Below are positions 18,501 to 26,808 of a DNA stretch of 64,000 nucleotides, piece after piece. Origin of the DNA: JBMYTN01 sp049604415 (lineage in GTDB: Bacteria; Pseudomonadota; Alphaproteobacteria; Rhodospirillales; Rhodospirillaceae). A model generated the notes under the pieces. It saw nothing but the letters and a program-made list of their open reading frames with translations, searched no databases and was not told the origin of the DNA. The stretch spans positions 62,001 through 126,000 of the forward strand of contig JBMYTN010000006.1 of assembly GCA_049604415.1 (NCBI GenBank). Direction: 5' to 3'. A program made the position numbers and the translations under genes. Within the stretch, counting starts at the first letter, position 1. Every line of letters starts with the position of its first letter.

Positions 18501-18642
18501 CGGCCAGTGGGGGCGGTGGGCCTTTGTCGAGTTCCAGGACGCTTGGTCGATGCCGAATGAATTTCAGGAGCTGATCGAAAAGTTTCTCGACAAAGTGATT
18601 GGCGACTTCGTTGATCAGAATGCCGATGGGGAGGCTGCTTAG
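15541..18642 (+). CDS. Type III-like restriction endonuclease subunit (Res, DEAD/DEAH helicase-nuclease)
   Basis: 1033 residues. Superfamily 2 helicase motifs: motif I MATGSGKTT (about 178-186), DEAH box NDEAHHCYR (about 314), SAT in FDLSATPFF (about 370), and motif VI EQVVGRALRR (about 642-651). The C-terminal nuclease signature is PDFIVQ (about 938) followed by LIVEVKGY (about 957-964), a PD...ExK arrangement. It should translocate or track on DNA and cleave unmodified sites together with the Mod protein at 19820. Longer than EcoP1I/EcoP15I-type Res at the N-terminus (about 95 extra polar residues). ATG at 15541 follows GGGGCAGGGCA. The stop is directly followed by the GTG of the next gene. 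Confidence 0.88.
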   Translation: MGTTFYDQPILNSPYEEPSRHHALDDEGQPTDDEPVLGRRKSDLTTPMVPGNRRQRANEAAGQTSLGLGIDAGDEGDDQQYDPTPIINEIRSKVAEWRRLPSTTDWGVTPATARLLKHWRDYDYSGIRPFFCQIEAVETIIWLTEVARKQKTGGHFWRHIESANRVANPDLLRLAMKMATGSGKTTVMAMLIAWQTVNAVRSPTSKLFSRGFLIVSPGITIRDRLRVLMPNDPQGYYKTRELVPADMLEDINKAKIVITNYHAFQLKELMDTNKVGRSLLQGRGEELKTKENEGQMVRRVAEELMGMKNVVVINDEAHHCYREKPGNDDIQELKGDEKKAAEEENKAARLWINGIEAFKKKLGVRFVFDLSATPFFLSGSGWREGALFPWTVSDFSLIDAIECGIVKLPRVPVADNALIPGNEMPVYRELWRHIGKEMPKKGRGKGGGDANPMDIPDMLKTALFALYKHYAETFEQWKRAGIETPPVFIVVCNNTSTSKLVQEWISGWERPNEDDEMVFEHNGHLELFRNYDNNGILLHRPNTLLIDSMQIESGEALDDNFKKIAAKEIELFQRERKERGEHGDITDSELLREVMNTVGKKGRLGEQVRCVVSVSMLTEGWDANTVTHILGIRAFGTQLLCEQVVGRALRRYSYDLNDASLFNVEYADIMGIPFNFTAKPQVAPPKPPKKTERVMAMKERSNLEIIFPRVAGYRVDLPEERLPVKFTENSSYTLTPEEVGPGQVLMEGIVGESVLISAGEAQKLRLSTISFNLAKHVMLKYFKDEDGEPKLHLFGQIKRIVRLWLDGGYFEAKGDTGTWMLASYPNVQAQAGERIYNAIVNGMNAEEEAGDLEPRVKAVLDPYNPKGSTAHVGFQTTKSLFKTSPVKCHINYVVADSGWEDQFAIAAEANPKVLCYVKNQGLGLEVPYKDGSNARVYIPDFIVQIDDGHGSDDPLNLIVEVKGYRNENVKLKSETMNTQWVPGVNNLGQWGRWAFVEFQDAWSMPNEFQELIEKFLDKVIGDFVDQNADGEAA

Positions 18643-19830
18643 GTGTCTCCTCGAAATGTCATAGAGGCACCAGAATTCTCGGAATTTGCCTTTGGCTTTT
18701 GCGTTACTCAGGGGGTCGTAAATCTTCGCTTTGGTCAGTTTAGCCCATTTGGTGCTTCTGTCCGATTTGCCGCTCGGCACCGGGCAATACTATGGGATTG
18801 GGGTCATTTGCACTATGAGTTGATACATGATTTTGGTCTTAGTCCGAAACAAGCCCGAGCCGTGCTCAACGAAACAGGTGCTCCCTTCCATCCGACGCAG
18901 AGTCAAGAAGCTACCTTCCCGATTGATGTCGCTATGACGAGCAACGGGGTCGCGTGCTTCTTTCAGTATAAGCGATGTGACTGCGTGACTGGCTCCCATA
19001 GCTCTTTGACTGAAGTAACGCAGGGAAGCTTTAGCAGCTTAGAGAAGCCATTCTATCGAGTGAATTTCAAGTGGACGGCACCTAATCCAAAAAAACCAAA
19101 CTGTGGCGGTGATTTTAATCAGAGAGAGCAATTAGAGAGACTAGAAAACGCGTTATCCCATATTCCTTCAGCGTTGGTCCGCTATGTGGTCCCGGCATTC
19201 CATAAATCGGAAGAGTTGGATATCGTTCAACAGGATGGCGTCGCTGCGCGATCAGATGGAGAACCGCTTGTCCTTTGTTTTCCAGCCAGCGCATTTTCGT
19301 TGCCTGCGGGGACAAATCACCATGTGAGCTTCGATAGAGCCTGCACCGCTTTTCGGCATTCCAAAGGGTCAGAGCCAGTGCAAGGATTTAGCCCGCTTGA
19401 AGACGAAATTGAGCGCTCGTCCGAAGAAACCAAACAGCCAGTGTTCAAGACCATACATAGTCTGCGCAAGGACCTTGATGCGTTTGCATCGAATTTAGGC
19501 GTTCCGGATCCGCCGGAACAGATCGATGATCAAAATTTGCTTCGGTTCTTTGGGATATGGCCTCGCCGCAAGCCCCGCGCATCAGATCAAGATTACTTGC
19601 GATTTTTTGCCGACGTCGAAGAGACACCGACAGAGATTTCGGACCTGTCGACAGGCCTCCGCAAGCTCTTAAAGCAACCGCTCGACAAATCACTCGTTGC
19701 TCTAAAGAATTATTCGCCCATGTCTTTTGTGGAAGATTGGTTTGCTGCGGATTTTCGCTGCCGACAGATCATTGGGCAGCCCTTGGGGGTAAACATAATG
19801 AGCTTAGGGGGCGGGCAAAATGGCGCGTAA
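18643..19830 (+). CDS. Unrecognised protein between res and mod, possible nuclease-like fold
   Basis: 395 residues that I cannot assign to a named family. GTG start immediately follows the res stop; its end overlaps the mod start by 11 bases, so it is translated as part of the restriction operon. The N-terminal half contains QSQEATFPIDVAM followed by GVACFFQYKRCD. This E...D...QxK spacing recalls PD-(D/E)xK-type nuclease cores, but that is inference. No signal peptide or membrane helix. Base composition is noticeably more AT-rich than in the helicase gene upstream, which suggests separate acquisition. Candidate roles: extra nuclease or specificity factor, accessory defence effector, or inhibitor of the restriction subunit. 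Confidence 0.7.
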   Translation: MSPRNVIEAPEFSEFAFGFCVTQGVVNLRFGQFSPFGASVRFAARHRAILWDWGHLHYELIHDFGLSPKQARAVLNETGAPFHPTQSQEATFPIDVAMTSNGVACFFQYKRCDCVTGSHSSLTEVTQGSFSSLEKPFYRVNFKWTAPNPKKPNCGGDFNQREQLERLENALSHIPSALVRYVVPAFHKSEELDIVQQDGVAARSDGEPLVLCFPASAFSLPAGTNHHVSFDRACTAFRHSKGSEPVQGFSPLEDEIERSSEETKQPVFKTIHSLRKDLDAFASNLGVPDPPEQIDDQNLLRFFGIWPRRKPRASDQDYLRFFADVEETPTEISDLSTGLRKLLKQPLDKSLVALKNYSPMSFVEDWFAADFRCRQIIGQPLGVNIMSLGGGQNGA

Positions 19831-22792
19831 ACCAAAGGCGCCGAAACAGGTCGAGACGCTGACCCATGCGGAAGCAAAACGGAAGAATATCCCGACGGCA
19901 GAATTGCAATCGGCTGCGGAGCGGATTGAGGAGCTATCCCCCTTTGAGCCCGTGACCTATCCGCGCGCGCACCCATTGGCCGAAGGTGAAACGAGAGAGC
20001 GAGACGAAGATTTGGACCCGCAGATTATTTGGAAGGGGGCGACCCTTTCGCTTACGCCCGAGCAGGTCGAGGAATTGACAACGACCGGCAAGCTCGAAAT
20101 CGGCGAGGCGCAACTGACTTGGCGCGGCAAGGATACGCAGGACTGGTCGGACCTCGTGGTTCAAGCACCACCGCTCTACATCCAGGAAAAGGTTCATCCA
20201 AAAGCGATCATCGAAGACCTCAAGCGTAAGTCGGAAAAACGCGCGAAGGAAAAAACCGACGCGCCCGACCTCTTCGATATGTTTGGGGATTTCAACGGCA
20301 TCGACCCGGAAGCCAAGACCGAGTTCTACCAGCACGATCAGAACTGGCAGAACCGTATGATCCTGGGCGATAGCCTTCAGGTCATGGCGAGTCTGGCAGA
20401 ACGTGAGGGCCTACGGGGCAAGGTTCAGTGCATTTATTTTGACCCTCCGTATGGGATCAAGTTTGGTTCAAATTGGCAAGTTTCAACCAGATCGCGTGAT
20501 GTCAAAGACGGCAAGTTAGATCAAATCAGTCGCGAACCTGAGCAAGTAAAGGCGTTTCGCGACACTTGGGCTGATGGTATTCACTCTTATCTGACCTACT
20601 TGAGAGACCGGTTTACGCTTATGAGAGATCTGCTCTCTGAAACTGGCTCAATATTTGTGCAGATAGGGGATGAAAACGCTCATAGAGTGCGATCTCTTTT
20701 GGATGAAGTTTTTGGCGAAGAGAACTTTCTCAATACTATTTTTTACAGAACTACTGGGGGGCTCGCTACAAAAGGGCTTAGCAGGGTTGGTGACATTGTT
20801 CTCTGGTATGCGAAAGATTTGCCGAGAGCTAAATTGAGAAAACTGTATTCAGAAAAATTACCATCTGAAGACAAGAATTACAGGATGCTCGATCTTGGGG
20901 GCTTCCAGATTAGAGGACTCGATGCTGAAGAACAGGCTGGCTTGAAGAGAATTCCAGACCGAAGTCGAGTGTTCAGGTATGACAACCTCACTGGTCAAGG
21001 TAGCTCTGATCACGAGACCCCCCTTCAGCTTGGCGGCAAAATCTATTATCCGCCCAAAAACACGCATTGGAAAGCCAACTATCCTGATGGGATGATGAGA
21101 CTTTTAAGGTCTAATAGGCTTCATGCAGGCGGAAATACAGTTAGCTATAAAAGGTATTTAGATGACTATTTGGTAAAACCGATTGTATCCGTTTGGATGG
21201 ATACTGGTGTATCTGGTTTTTCCTCAGACAAGCTATACGTGGTTCAAACTTTGCCAGATGTTATCAAGCGATGCATTTTGATGACCAGCGATCCTGGCGA
21301 TATAGTTTTTGATCCAACATGCGGATCGGGGACCACCGCATATGTTGCCGAGCAATGGGGACGACGGTGGATTACAATAGACACCTCTCGCGTCTCTCTT
21401 GCTCTCGCTCGGTCGCGCATCATGGGCGCGCGTTATCCATATTATTTGCTCGCTGACAGTCCTGATGGCAAAGATAAAGAGCAGGATATTACCGGAGCGT
21501 TTCAACCCGACACGCCAACCCGCTACGATATTCGACATGGCTTCGTCTACGAACGCGCCCCGCACATTACCCTCAAATCCATTGCTAACAATGCCGAGAT
21601 CGACGTCATTTGGGAAAATTGTCAGGAGGAGCTGGAACTACTTCGCGAACGCTTGAACTCCGCGCTCGGCAAGTCTTGGGAAGAATGGGAAATACGACGC
21701 GAGGTCGATGGCGGCTGGTCCAAAGACGCCAAGGATGCGCACGCCAAGTGGTGGGAGTTGCGGATTGCCCGCCAAGCAGAGATCGACAAATCCATTGCTC
21801 AAAAAGCAGATGTGGAGTTGCTCTACGACCGACCCTACGAGGACAATTCAAAGGTCCGTGTGGCTGGGCCTTTCACAGTCGAAAGTCTGTCGCCGCACCG
21901 GGTTGTTCCCGCAGATGAGGAAGAACTGATTGATTTGGTTGATGCTGCAGAGGGCCATCGGGATCGCTCGAATGCACCGCAAAAAGACTTTACGGCGATG
22001 ATCCTGGAGAACTTGAAATCCGCAGGGGTCCATCAGGCCGCAAAAGAAGACCGCATCAGCTTTAACAGTATTGATGGTTGGCCGGGCACATATATCGCCG
22101 CCGAAGGGTATTTTCAGGATGGCGGGCAAGAGGCGAGAAGCGGCGAAGCCGCGACAGGGAAACAACAAGGCATTGAGAAGCGGGCGGCGATCTTTGTCGG
22201 ACCGGAATTCGGCACCGTAACCCGTGCCGACCTAACAGCGGCAGCCCGCGAAGCCAATGATGCTCGGTTCGACGTCTTGATCGCTTGCGGGTTCAATTTT
22301 GATGCGCATTCATCAGAGCTGACTCGCATGGGGCCGTTGCCGATCCTGAAGGCCAAGATGAACCAAGACCTCCATATGTCCGACGAGCTCAAGAATACCG
22401 GCAAGGGCAATCTGTTCACGATCATTGGCGAGCCGGATATTGACTGGAACTTCGATGATGACGGCAATATCGTCGTCGAGGTCCTTGGTCTGGATGTCTT
22501 CGATCTTAGAACCAGTGAGGTGCGGGCCAGCGAGAAGGATGATATTGCGGCCTGGTTTATCGACACCGACTACAACGAAGAAAGCTTCTTTGTCCGCCAC
22601 GCCTATTTCCTCGGGGCGAACGATCCCTACAAGGCCCTGAAGACCAGCCTGAAAGCCGAGATCGACAAGGAAGCCTGGGAATCCCTCTATCGCGACGTGT
22701 CGCGCCCGTTCCCCAAACCGGAAACGGGTCGCTTTGCCGTCAAAGTTATCAACCACTTCGGCGACGAAGTGATGAAGGTGTTTTCGGTGTAG
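19820..22792 (+). CDS. Type III-like adenine-specific DNA methyltransferase (Mod)
   Basis: 990 residues. The catalytic motif IV DPPYG (about 208-212) precedes the SAM-binding motif I DPTCGSGTT (about 498-506), the beta-class order of N6-adenine/N4-cytosine methyltransferases. About 285 residues between them should contain the target-recognition region. An unusually long C-terminal part (about 480 residues) and a 200-residue N-terminal extension make it much larger than EcoP1I-type Mod (about 650). Codons from about 20460 to 21480 are strikingly AT-rich compared with both ends of the same gene. It methylates the recognition site and provides specificity to the Res subunit at 15541. Overlaps the previous gene by 11 bases. 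Confidence 0.88.
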   Translation: MARKPKAPKQVETLTHAEAKRKNIPTAELQSAAERIEELSPFEPVTYPRAHPLAEGETRERDEDLDPQIIWKGATLSLTPEQVEELTTTGKLEIGEAQLTWRGKDTQDWSDLVVQAPPLYIQEKVHPKAIIEDLKRKSEKRAKEKTDAPDLFDMFGDFNGIDPEAKTEFYQHDQNWQNRMILGDSLQVMASLAEREGLRGKVQCIYFDPPYGIKFGSNWQVSTRSRDVKDGKLDQISREPEQVKAFRDTWADGIHSYLTYLRDRFTLMRDLLSETGSIFVQIGDENAHRVRSLLDEVFGEENFLNTIFYRTTGGLATKGLSRVGDIVLWYAKDLPRAKLRKLYSEKLPSEDKNYRMLDLGGFQIRGLDAEEQAGLKRIPDRSRVFRYDNLTGQGSSDHETPLQLGGKIYYPPKNTHWKANYPDGMMRLLRSNRLHAGGNTVSYKRYLDDYLVKPIVSVWMDTGVSGFSSDKLYVVQTLPDVIKRCILMTSDPGDIVFDPTCGSGTTAYVAEQWGRRWITIDTSRVSLALARSRIMGARYPYYLLADSPDGKDKEQDITGAFQPDTPTRYDIRHGFVYERAPHITLKSIANNAEIDVIWENCQEELELLRERLNSALGKSWEEWEIRREVDGGWSKDAKDAHAKWWELRIARQAEIDKSIAQKADVELLYDRPYEDNSKVRVAGPFTVESLSPHRVVPADEEELIDLVDAAEGHRDRSNAPQKDFTAMILENLKSAGVHQAAKEDRISFNSIDGWPGTYIAAEGYFQDGGQEARSGEAATGKQQGIEKRAAIFVGPEFGTVTRADLTAAAREANDARFDVLIACGFNFDAHSSELTRMGPLPILKAKMNQDLHMSDELKNTGKGNLFTIIGEPDIDWNFDDDGNIVVEVLGLDVFDLRTSEVRASEKDDIAAWFIDTDYNEESFFVRHAYFLGANDPYKALKTSLKAEIDKEAWESLYRDVSRPFPKPETGRFAVKVINHFGDEVMKVFSV

Positions 22793-22801
22793 TAGGCAGA
22801 A

Positions 22802-23167
22802 ATGGCACGGAAATTAACGTCTGACCAGGAAATCGATACTTTTATCGCCAAGGTTATTAGGGAGGCGCAGCATCACGCTCCTGATGTCGCGCAAATCATC
22901 ATGCCTCTGTCGAAGGTGGTGAGGGCCCGGCTCAATTTGACCCAGGACCGCGTCGAAGTTTATGAGCGGAAGGGGCAGATGGCACGGACTTGTTGGGTAA
23001 CAATTTCCGGAAAAAGATATGTGTTTTCATACAATTATAAGAATCATAAAATTGATTTGCGAGAAAAATCAATTCAAGGCACTTCGAAATATCAGTTTGA
23101 TAACGAGACCGATTTAGACAAATTTGAAAGTGATTTTTTCGAGTATGTGAAGGCTGTTGGATATTAG
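22802..23167 (+). CDS. Small unrecognised protein closing the restriction operon
   Basis: 121 residues starting MARKLTSDQEIDTFI, 9 bases after the mod stop. The N-terminal part looks helical (FIAKVIREAQHHAPDVAQIIMPLSKVV). The C-terminal part has strand-like, aromatic-rich stretches (ARTCWVTISGKRYVFSYNYK) and many Lys. No catalytic motif and no membrane segment. The 3' half is AT-rich like the mod recognition region. Its position suggests a role with the restriction-modification system, but small orphan proteins of this type are also carried as mobile-cassette genes. Confidence 0.65.
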   Translation: MARKLTSDQEIDTFIAKVIREAQHHAPDVAQIIMPLSKVVRARLNLTQDRVEVYERKGQMARTCWVTISGKRYVFSYNYKNHKIDLREKSIQGTSKYQFDNETDLDKFESDFFEYVKAVGY

Positions 23168-23272
23168 ATAATGCAATTGAATACTGCGGGCAGTTTTTAA
23201 AACTTCCTTCGTTCGGCTGAGTGCTCAGCAGTAGTCTGCAGCGAAATTCACCGGACTTTTCAGGGGAGCAGT

Positions 23273-24430
23273 TCAGGCACTCTCCGGCACCGGTCCCTCC
23301 GTGCACAACAACAGCACCCGGGACTCTGAACCCAGCCCCACAGACGCAGACAAAGACTGATCCGCGCACAGCGCCCGCAGGCCGACCAGCCCGGCAATGC
23401 CCGTATCCCCCGCCATCACCGCCGGATCGCCGCCTTGACCGGCCGCCAATCGCGCCATCGCCGGGTGGATATCGGTGTCCTCGACGGACAACGCCGCAAT
23501 CGCCATCTGGCGCATCAAGGCAAAGGCCGGGGTCGAGACCTCGCCGCAGGCCAAGCCCGCCATCTCCGTTTCTAGGCCGCCGCCCACCGCCTGAGAGGTT
23601 CCGGCGCGCAAAGAGGCCAGCATCGGCGCGGCTCGGGTCGGCTCGACGGTGATCACCTTGGGCAGCGCGGCAACCCCCATGGCCTGCAGCCAGCCGCCAA
23701 TCACCGAAGCCGCCACCCCGCCAACACCGCATTGCGCCAGCACATGGGTCGGACCCTCCGGCCATTGCGCGGCCAGCTCCATTCCCGCCAGGGTGTAGCC
23801 GATCATGGTGTCCCGGGCCGAAGGGATGCTGTCGCCATAATCCGTATCGGTGATCAAAAGCACCTGGGCCGGATCGGCAGCGGCCAGATCCTCCGCCGCG
23901 CGCACCGCATCGTCATAGGTGCCGGGCAGGATCACCACCTCCGCACCCTCTGCCCGGATCCGGGCTGCGCGGCGCGGGTCGGCCTCCCGGCCCATAAAGA
24001 TTTTCGCTCGGCAGCCGAGCAAGGTCGCCGACCACGCCAGGGCAAGGCCGTGATTGCCATCGGTGGCCGCCACCGCCAACGGTTTGGCGTTTGGTGCAGC
24101 ATCGGAGGTCGCGCGGCGCGCCAAGGCCCGGGCCAGGGCGATGGGCGCACCCAGGGCTTTCACCCCGCCTTTGCCCGCCCGTTGGCCCTCATCCTTGATG
24201 CGCAGAACCCCAAGGCCCAGCTCGGCGGCCAGTCCAGGCAGGTCATAAAGCGGGGTCGGATCGCTGACCGCAGGCACCATGCTTTGGCGCAAGGCCTTGG
24301 CCTCGGCGATGTCATCCCGGGGCAGCCGCTGGTCGAGTGTCGCTTGCAGGGCGACGCTGTCGGGACCCGTTAAGGGCAGCGCTTCGGGACGAACCCAGTG
24401 ATCGGTTGGCAGGGTGGGGTGCGTGGACAT
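23273..24430 (-). CDS. dpaL: Diaminopropionate ammonia-lyase
   Basis: PLP-dependent beta-family enzyme that converts 2,3-diaminopropionate to pyruvate and ammonia. Visible: GVKALGA (PLP Lys), ATDGNHGLALAW with the family Asp before GNHG, CGVGGVAAS (phosphate loop), and MAGLACGE plus AGDTGIAGL, which distinguish this family from threonine dehydratases. Start placed at ATG 24430 (MSTHPTLP, 385 residues); the open frame extends 31 codons further but without a site for initiation. Divergent from the TAXI binding-protein gene at 24559, sharing a 128-base regulatory region. Upstream AKxxNAF-type residues are replaced by AGKGGVKALG, a small deviation from E. coli YgeX. Confidence 0.82.
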   Translation of the reverse strand: MSTHPTLPTDHWVRPEALPLTGPDSVALQATLDQRLPRDDIAEAKALRQSMVPAVSDPTPLYDLPGLAAELGLGVLRIKDEGQRAGKGGVKALGAPIALARALARRATSDAAPNAKPLAVAATDGNHGLALAWSATLLGCRAKIFMGREADPRRAARIRAEGAEVVILPGTYDDAVRAAEDLAAADPAQVLLITDTDYGDSIPSARDTMIGYTLAGMELAAQWPEGPTHVLAQCGVGGVAASVIGGWLQAMGVAALPKVITVEPTRAAPMLASLRAGTSQAVGGGLETEMAGLACGEVSTPAFALMRQMAIAALSVEDTDIHPAMARLAAGQGGDPAVMAGDTGIAGLVGLRALCADQSLSASVGLGSESRVLLLCTEGPVPESA

Positions 24431-24467
24431 GCGGATTGATTGTAAAAGACCAAGATGTATTGTCGGT

Positions 24468-24495
24468 TTGGGAGAAGAGCCCGATTGGGTATACT
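24468..24495 (+). promoter_or_regulatory. Candidate promoter of the TAXI binding-protein gene
   Basis: TTGGGA (24468-24473), 16-base spacer and TATACT (24490-24495) upstream of the ATG at 24559, inside the region shared with the divergent ammonia-lyase gene. The -10 box is good, the -35 only fair. Confidence 0.4.
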
Positions 24496-24558
24496 CCCGC
24501 TTCGGAGTTGGGCCATCGCCCAATTCGAACCTTGGGCCAAATGGATAAAGGGATCAAG

Positions 24559-26010
24559 ATGGCCGCCTGCTTTCCAGTGCGACAGATCAGCATTTCGGCC
24601 TTGGCCCTGATGGCCGCACTTCGTGTGTTTGATCCCAGCGCCCCCGCTTTGGCGCAATCGGCCCAGCCTCCTCCTGGTGCCAGTGCGGGTACCAATGCGG
24701 GCACCAGCTCCGGCACCAATGGCGCGTTGGATCCGGAGTCCGAGGCTCTGCTGGAAAAATTCGATGCGGAGGCGTCGGCCTATGAGGCCTCCCTGACCGC
24801 GATCCCGAATTTTGGCATGGCCGGGTCCGGACCGACCGGGGCGACCCGACCGCCGCAACCCTATTCCGATGGCACCATGCCCTATCAACCGGATTCGGTT
24901 CCGGCCTTCCAATATACCAAAGACGGCAATGGCAATTTCATGGACGACCCGATGAAGGTCGGTCCGGAAGAAGACTATTTCGCCGCGATCTATAGCGGTT
25001 CGACCCGGGGGACCTATTTCTACATCGCCGGGGCGATCTGCGCGACATTGCAGAACCGGATGGAAGAACCCAATGTCCGGGTCAATTGCACCCCGCTGCG
25101 CTCCGGTGGCGTCGGGGCCAATGTGGCCTTGCTGAAGGAAGGCCGGGCGCAATTCGCCATCGTCCAATCCGACACCAATTTTTATGCCTGGCAAAAACTG
25201 GCCCCGATCCCGCGCACCCGGTCCGTCATGTCCTTGCATGACGAAATGGGCGTCTTCGTCACCCGCAATGGGGTCACCTTGGACAGCGTTGAGGATCTGA
25301 AGCGCTTGCGGGTCAATGTCGCCCGTCCGAGCACCGCCTCGCGCCAGCTATGGGACGATCTGCTCGGCGCCTATGAAATGACCGTCGATGACATTGGCCA
25401 GTATTTTGAGGTCTCCCAGGACTTCAATGTTCAAGGCATTTGCGGCAATCAGATCGACGCCTTCGCCTTGTGGATCGGCCATCCGGCGTCTCTGATCCAA
25501 GAGGCGATTTCCGAATGCAATGCGGAGGTCAAAGGCATTTGGGGCGATCCAGTTGCCTCGATGATCTCAGCCCAACCCTATTTGTTCCGCTTGGAACTGC
25601 CCGAAGCGACCTACCATCCTTTTGCCCCAGGGGAAGACCCCTGCTCCCCGTCCGGCGAGGGCTATTTGGCCGCCGCCGCGACCCTGGATGCGGAATGCGA
25701 GGCCGCCCGACCGAAGCTGACCACCTATGGCTTTAAGGCTTCGCTGTTGGCTCGGGAAGAAGCCCGCCCGGATGTGGTCTATCACTTGGTCAAAACGGTC
25801 ATCGAGCACACCGAATATTTCAAATCCCGCCATCCGGCCCTGGGCACGGTGAATATGTGCGACATGGTCAATAAGGGGAATTATCTCGAGTTCCATGAGG
25901 GCGCGGCACGGTATTATTGGGAGCGCGGCTGGTTGCCCCGGGGCTCCTATGATCCCCGCGATGCAGAATGCGGCGGCACCGTCCCAATGTTGCGCCTGCC
26001 CAGCCAATAG
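24559..26010 (+). CDS. TAXI-family TRAP transporter solute-binding protein
   Basis: 483 residues. Signal peptide over residues 1-33 (ending PALAQS), then a Gly/Thr/Ser-rich linker, then the TAXI fold: IYSGSTRGTYFYIAGAICATL, LRSGGVGANVALLKEGRAQFAIVQSD, and DAFALWIGHPASLIQEA. Start at ATG 24559 chosen because AAAGGGA precedes it at good spacing; ATG 24541 is the alternative. TAXI proteins normally feed a DctQM-like membrane component, but no TRAP membrane gene is present in the window, so it is an orphan. About 130 residues longer than typical family members, mostly N-terminal linker and an inserted Cys-containing segment near residues 355-395. Convergent with the DUF697 gene at 26035. Confidence 0.82.
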   Translation: MAACFPVRQISISALALMAALRVFDPSAPALAQSAQPPPGASAGTNAGTSSGTNGALDPESEALLEKFDAEASAYEASLTAIPNFGMAGSGPTGATRPPQPYSDGTMPYQPDSVPAFQYTKDGNGNFMDDPMKVGPEEDYFAAIYSGSTRGTYFYIAGAICATLQNRMEEPNVRVNCTPLRSGGVGANVALLKEGRAQFAIVQSDTNFYAWQKLAPIPRTRSVMSLHDEMGVFVTRNGVTLDSVEDLKRLRVNVARPSTASRQLWDDLLGAYEMTVDDIGQYFEVSQDFNVQGICGNQIDAFALWIGHPASLIQEAISECNAEVKGIWGDPVASMISAQPYLFRLELPEATYHPFAPGEDPCSPSGEGYLAAAATLDAECEAARPKLTTYGFKASLLAREEARPDVVYHLVKTVIEHTEYFKSRHPALGTVNMCDMVNKGNYLEFHEGAARYYWERGWLPRGSYDPRDAECGGTVPMLRLPSQ

Positions 26011-26034
26011 TGTCCCAGTCCACAGGCTCTAGCT

Positions 26035-26790
26035 TTACACGCCTTCCCCGGATTCATAGCGCTCAATGAAAGCGTTGCCGACCTTGCGCGTGGTCGCGAC
26101 CGCCGTGATGGTCGAGACCGCCAGCCCAGCGACAATCGCCAGCGGATTGGCTTTGCCCAGCACCGATAAGGTGACCGCTTCCGCCCCCATCGGCACCACC
26201 GCCCCGGCGACGGAATAGATTACGGCGCGAGCCCGATCCGGCTGGAACGGCTGGTCATAATGGGCGGCCAGCTTTTTCGCCAGGGACAGCTGGACGGCAA
26301 ACACTGTGGCGGTGTCCAGGATCGGCATCGGCAAAAAACCGCCAATGCCGCCGAAGACCGCAAAACGCTCCACCAGGCTATGGGCCTTGGCCCGGCGCAC
26401 CGCAATCCGGGCGGCCTCGCGCTCATCCTGGACCGGAGAGGCTGCGTCTTCGCCAGGAGCGTCGCCAGCGTTCCCTGCGGGGGGCTCTGTTGGAGCGTCG
26501 GCAGCGACCTCCTCAACAACCGGGGCCGCTTTGGCTTTGCTCCGCGACCGGCTCGGGCGTTTCGGCTTTGCGGCCGGGGGCTCCGAGGCAGTGGTTGCTT
26601 CGGGCGCGGCCGCCGTCGCCGCTTCGGTCTTGACCTCGGCGGCTTTGCTGGCGGCTTTGCGGGGCGCCCGGCGGCGCGGCGCAGGCTTTTCTGCTGTGGG
26701 CTCTGTCGCTGCAGCCGGATCGGCGACCGTGGTCTCGCCGGTCAGGTCTTTCATGGTTTTGGTCGTGGCCTTGGGGAGGCGGCGGGCCAT
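26035..26790 (-). CDS. DUF697-domain membrane protein with histone-H1-like N-terminus
   Basis: 251 residues. Residues 1 to about 120 are Ala/Pro/Lys/Glu-rich low complexity (repeated AAKPKRPSRSRSKAK-like stretches); the DUF697 region (about 130-245) has hydrophobic, Gly/Ala-rich helices: FAVFGGIGGFLPMPILDTATVFAVQL and AVIYSVAGAVVPMGAE. Members of this family often accompany GTPases or ATPases at the membrane. It is 18 bases downstream of a ParA-like gene on the same strand with AGGAGAG 5 bases before its ATG, so the pair is an operon. A second DUF697 gene lies at 32927. Molecular function unknown. Confidence 0.75.
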   Translation of the reverse strand: MARRLPKATTKTMKDLTGETTVADPAAATEPTAEKPAPRRRAPRKAASKAAEVKTEAATAAAPEATTASEPPAAKPKRPSRSRSKAKAAPVVEEVAADAPTEPPAGNAGDAPGEDAASPVQDEREAARIAVRRAKAHSLVERFAVFGGIGGFLPMPILDTATVFAVQLSLAKKLAAHYDQPFQPDRARAVIYSVAGAVVPMGAEAVTLSVLGKANPLAIVAGLAVSTITAVATTRKVGNAFIERYESGEGV

Positions 26791-26808
26791 GGAGCTCTCC
26801 TAACGGGC

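Noticed and set aside
23216..23229. Short palindrome GCTGAG-TG-CTCAGC after the restriction island as a terminator or attachment site.
   Set aside because: No T run on either strand and no matching direct repeat at the left edge of the island.
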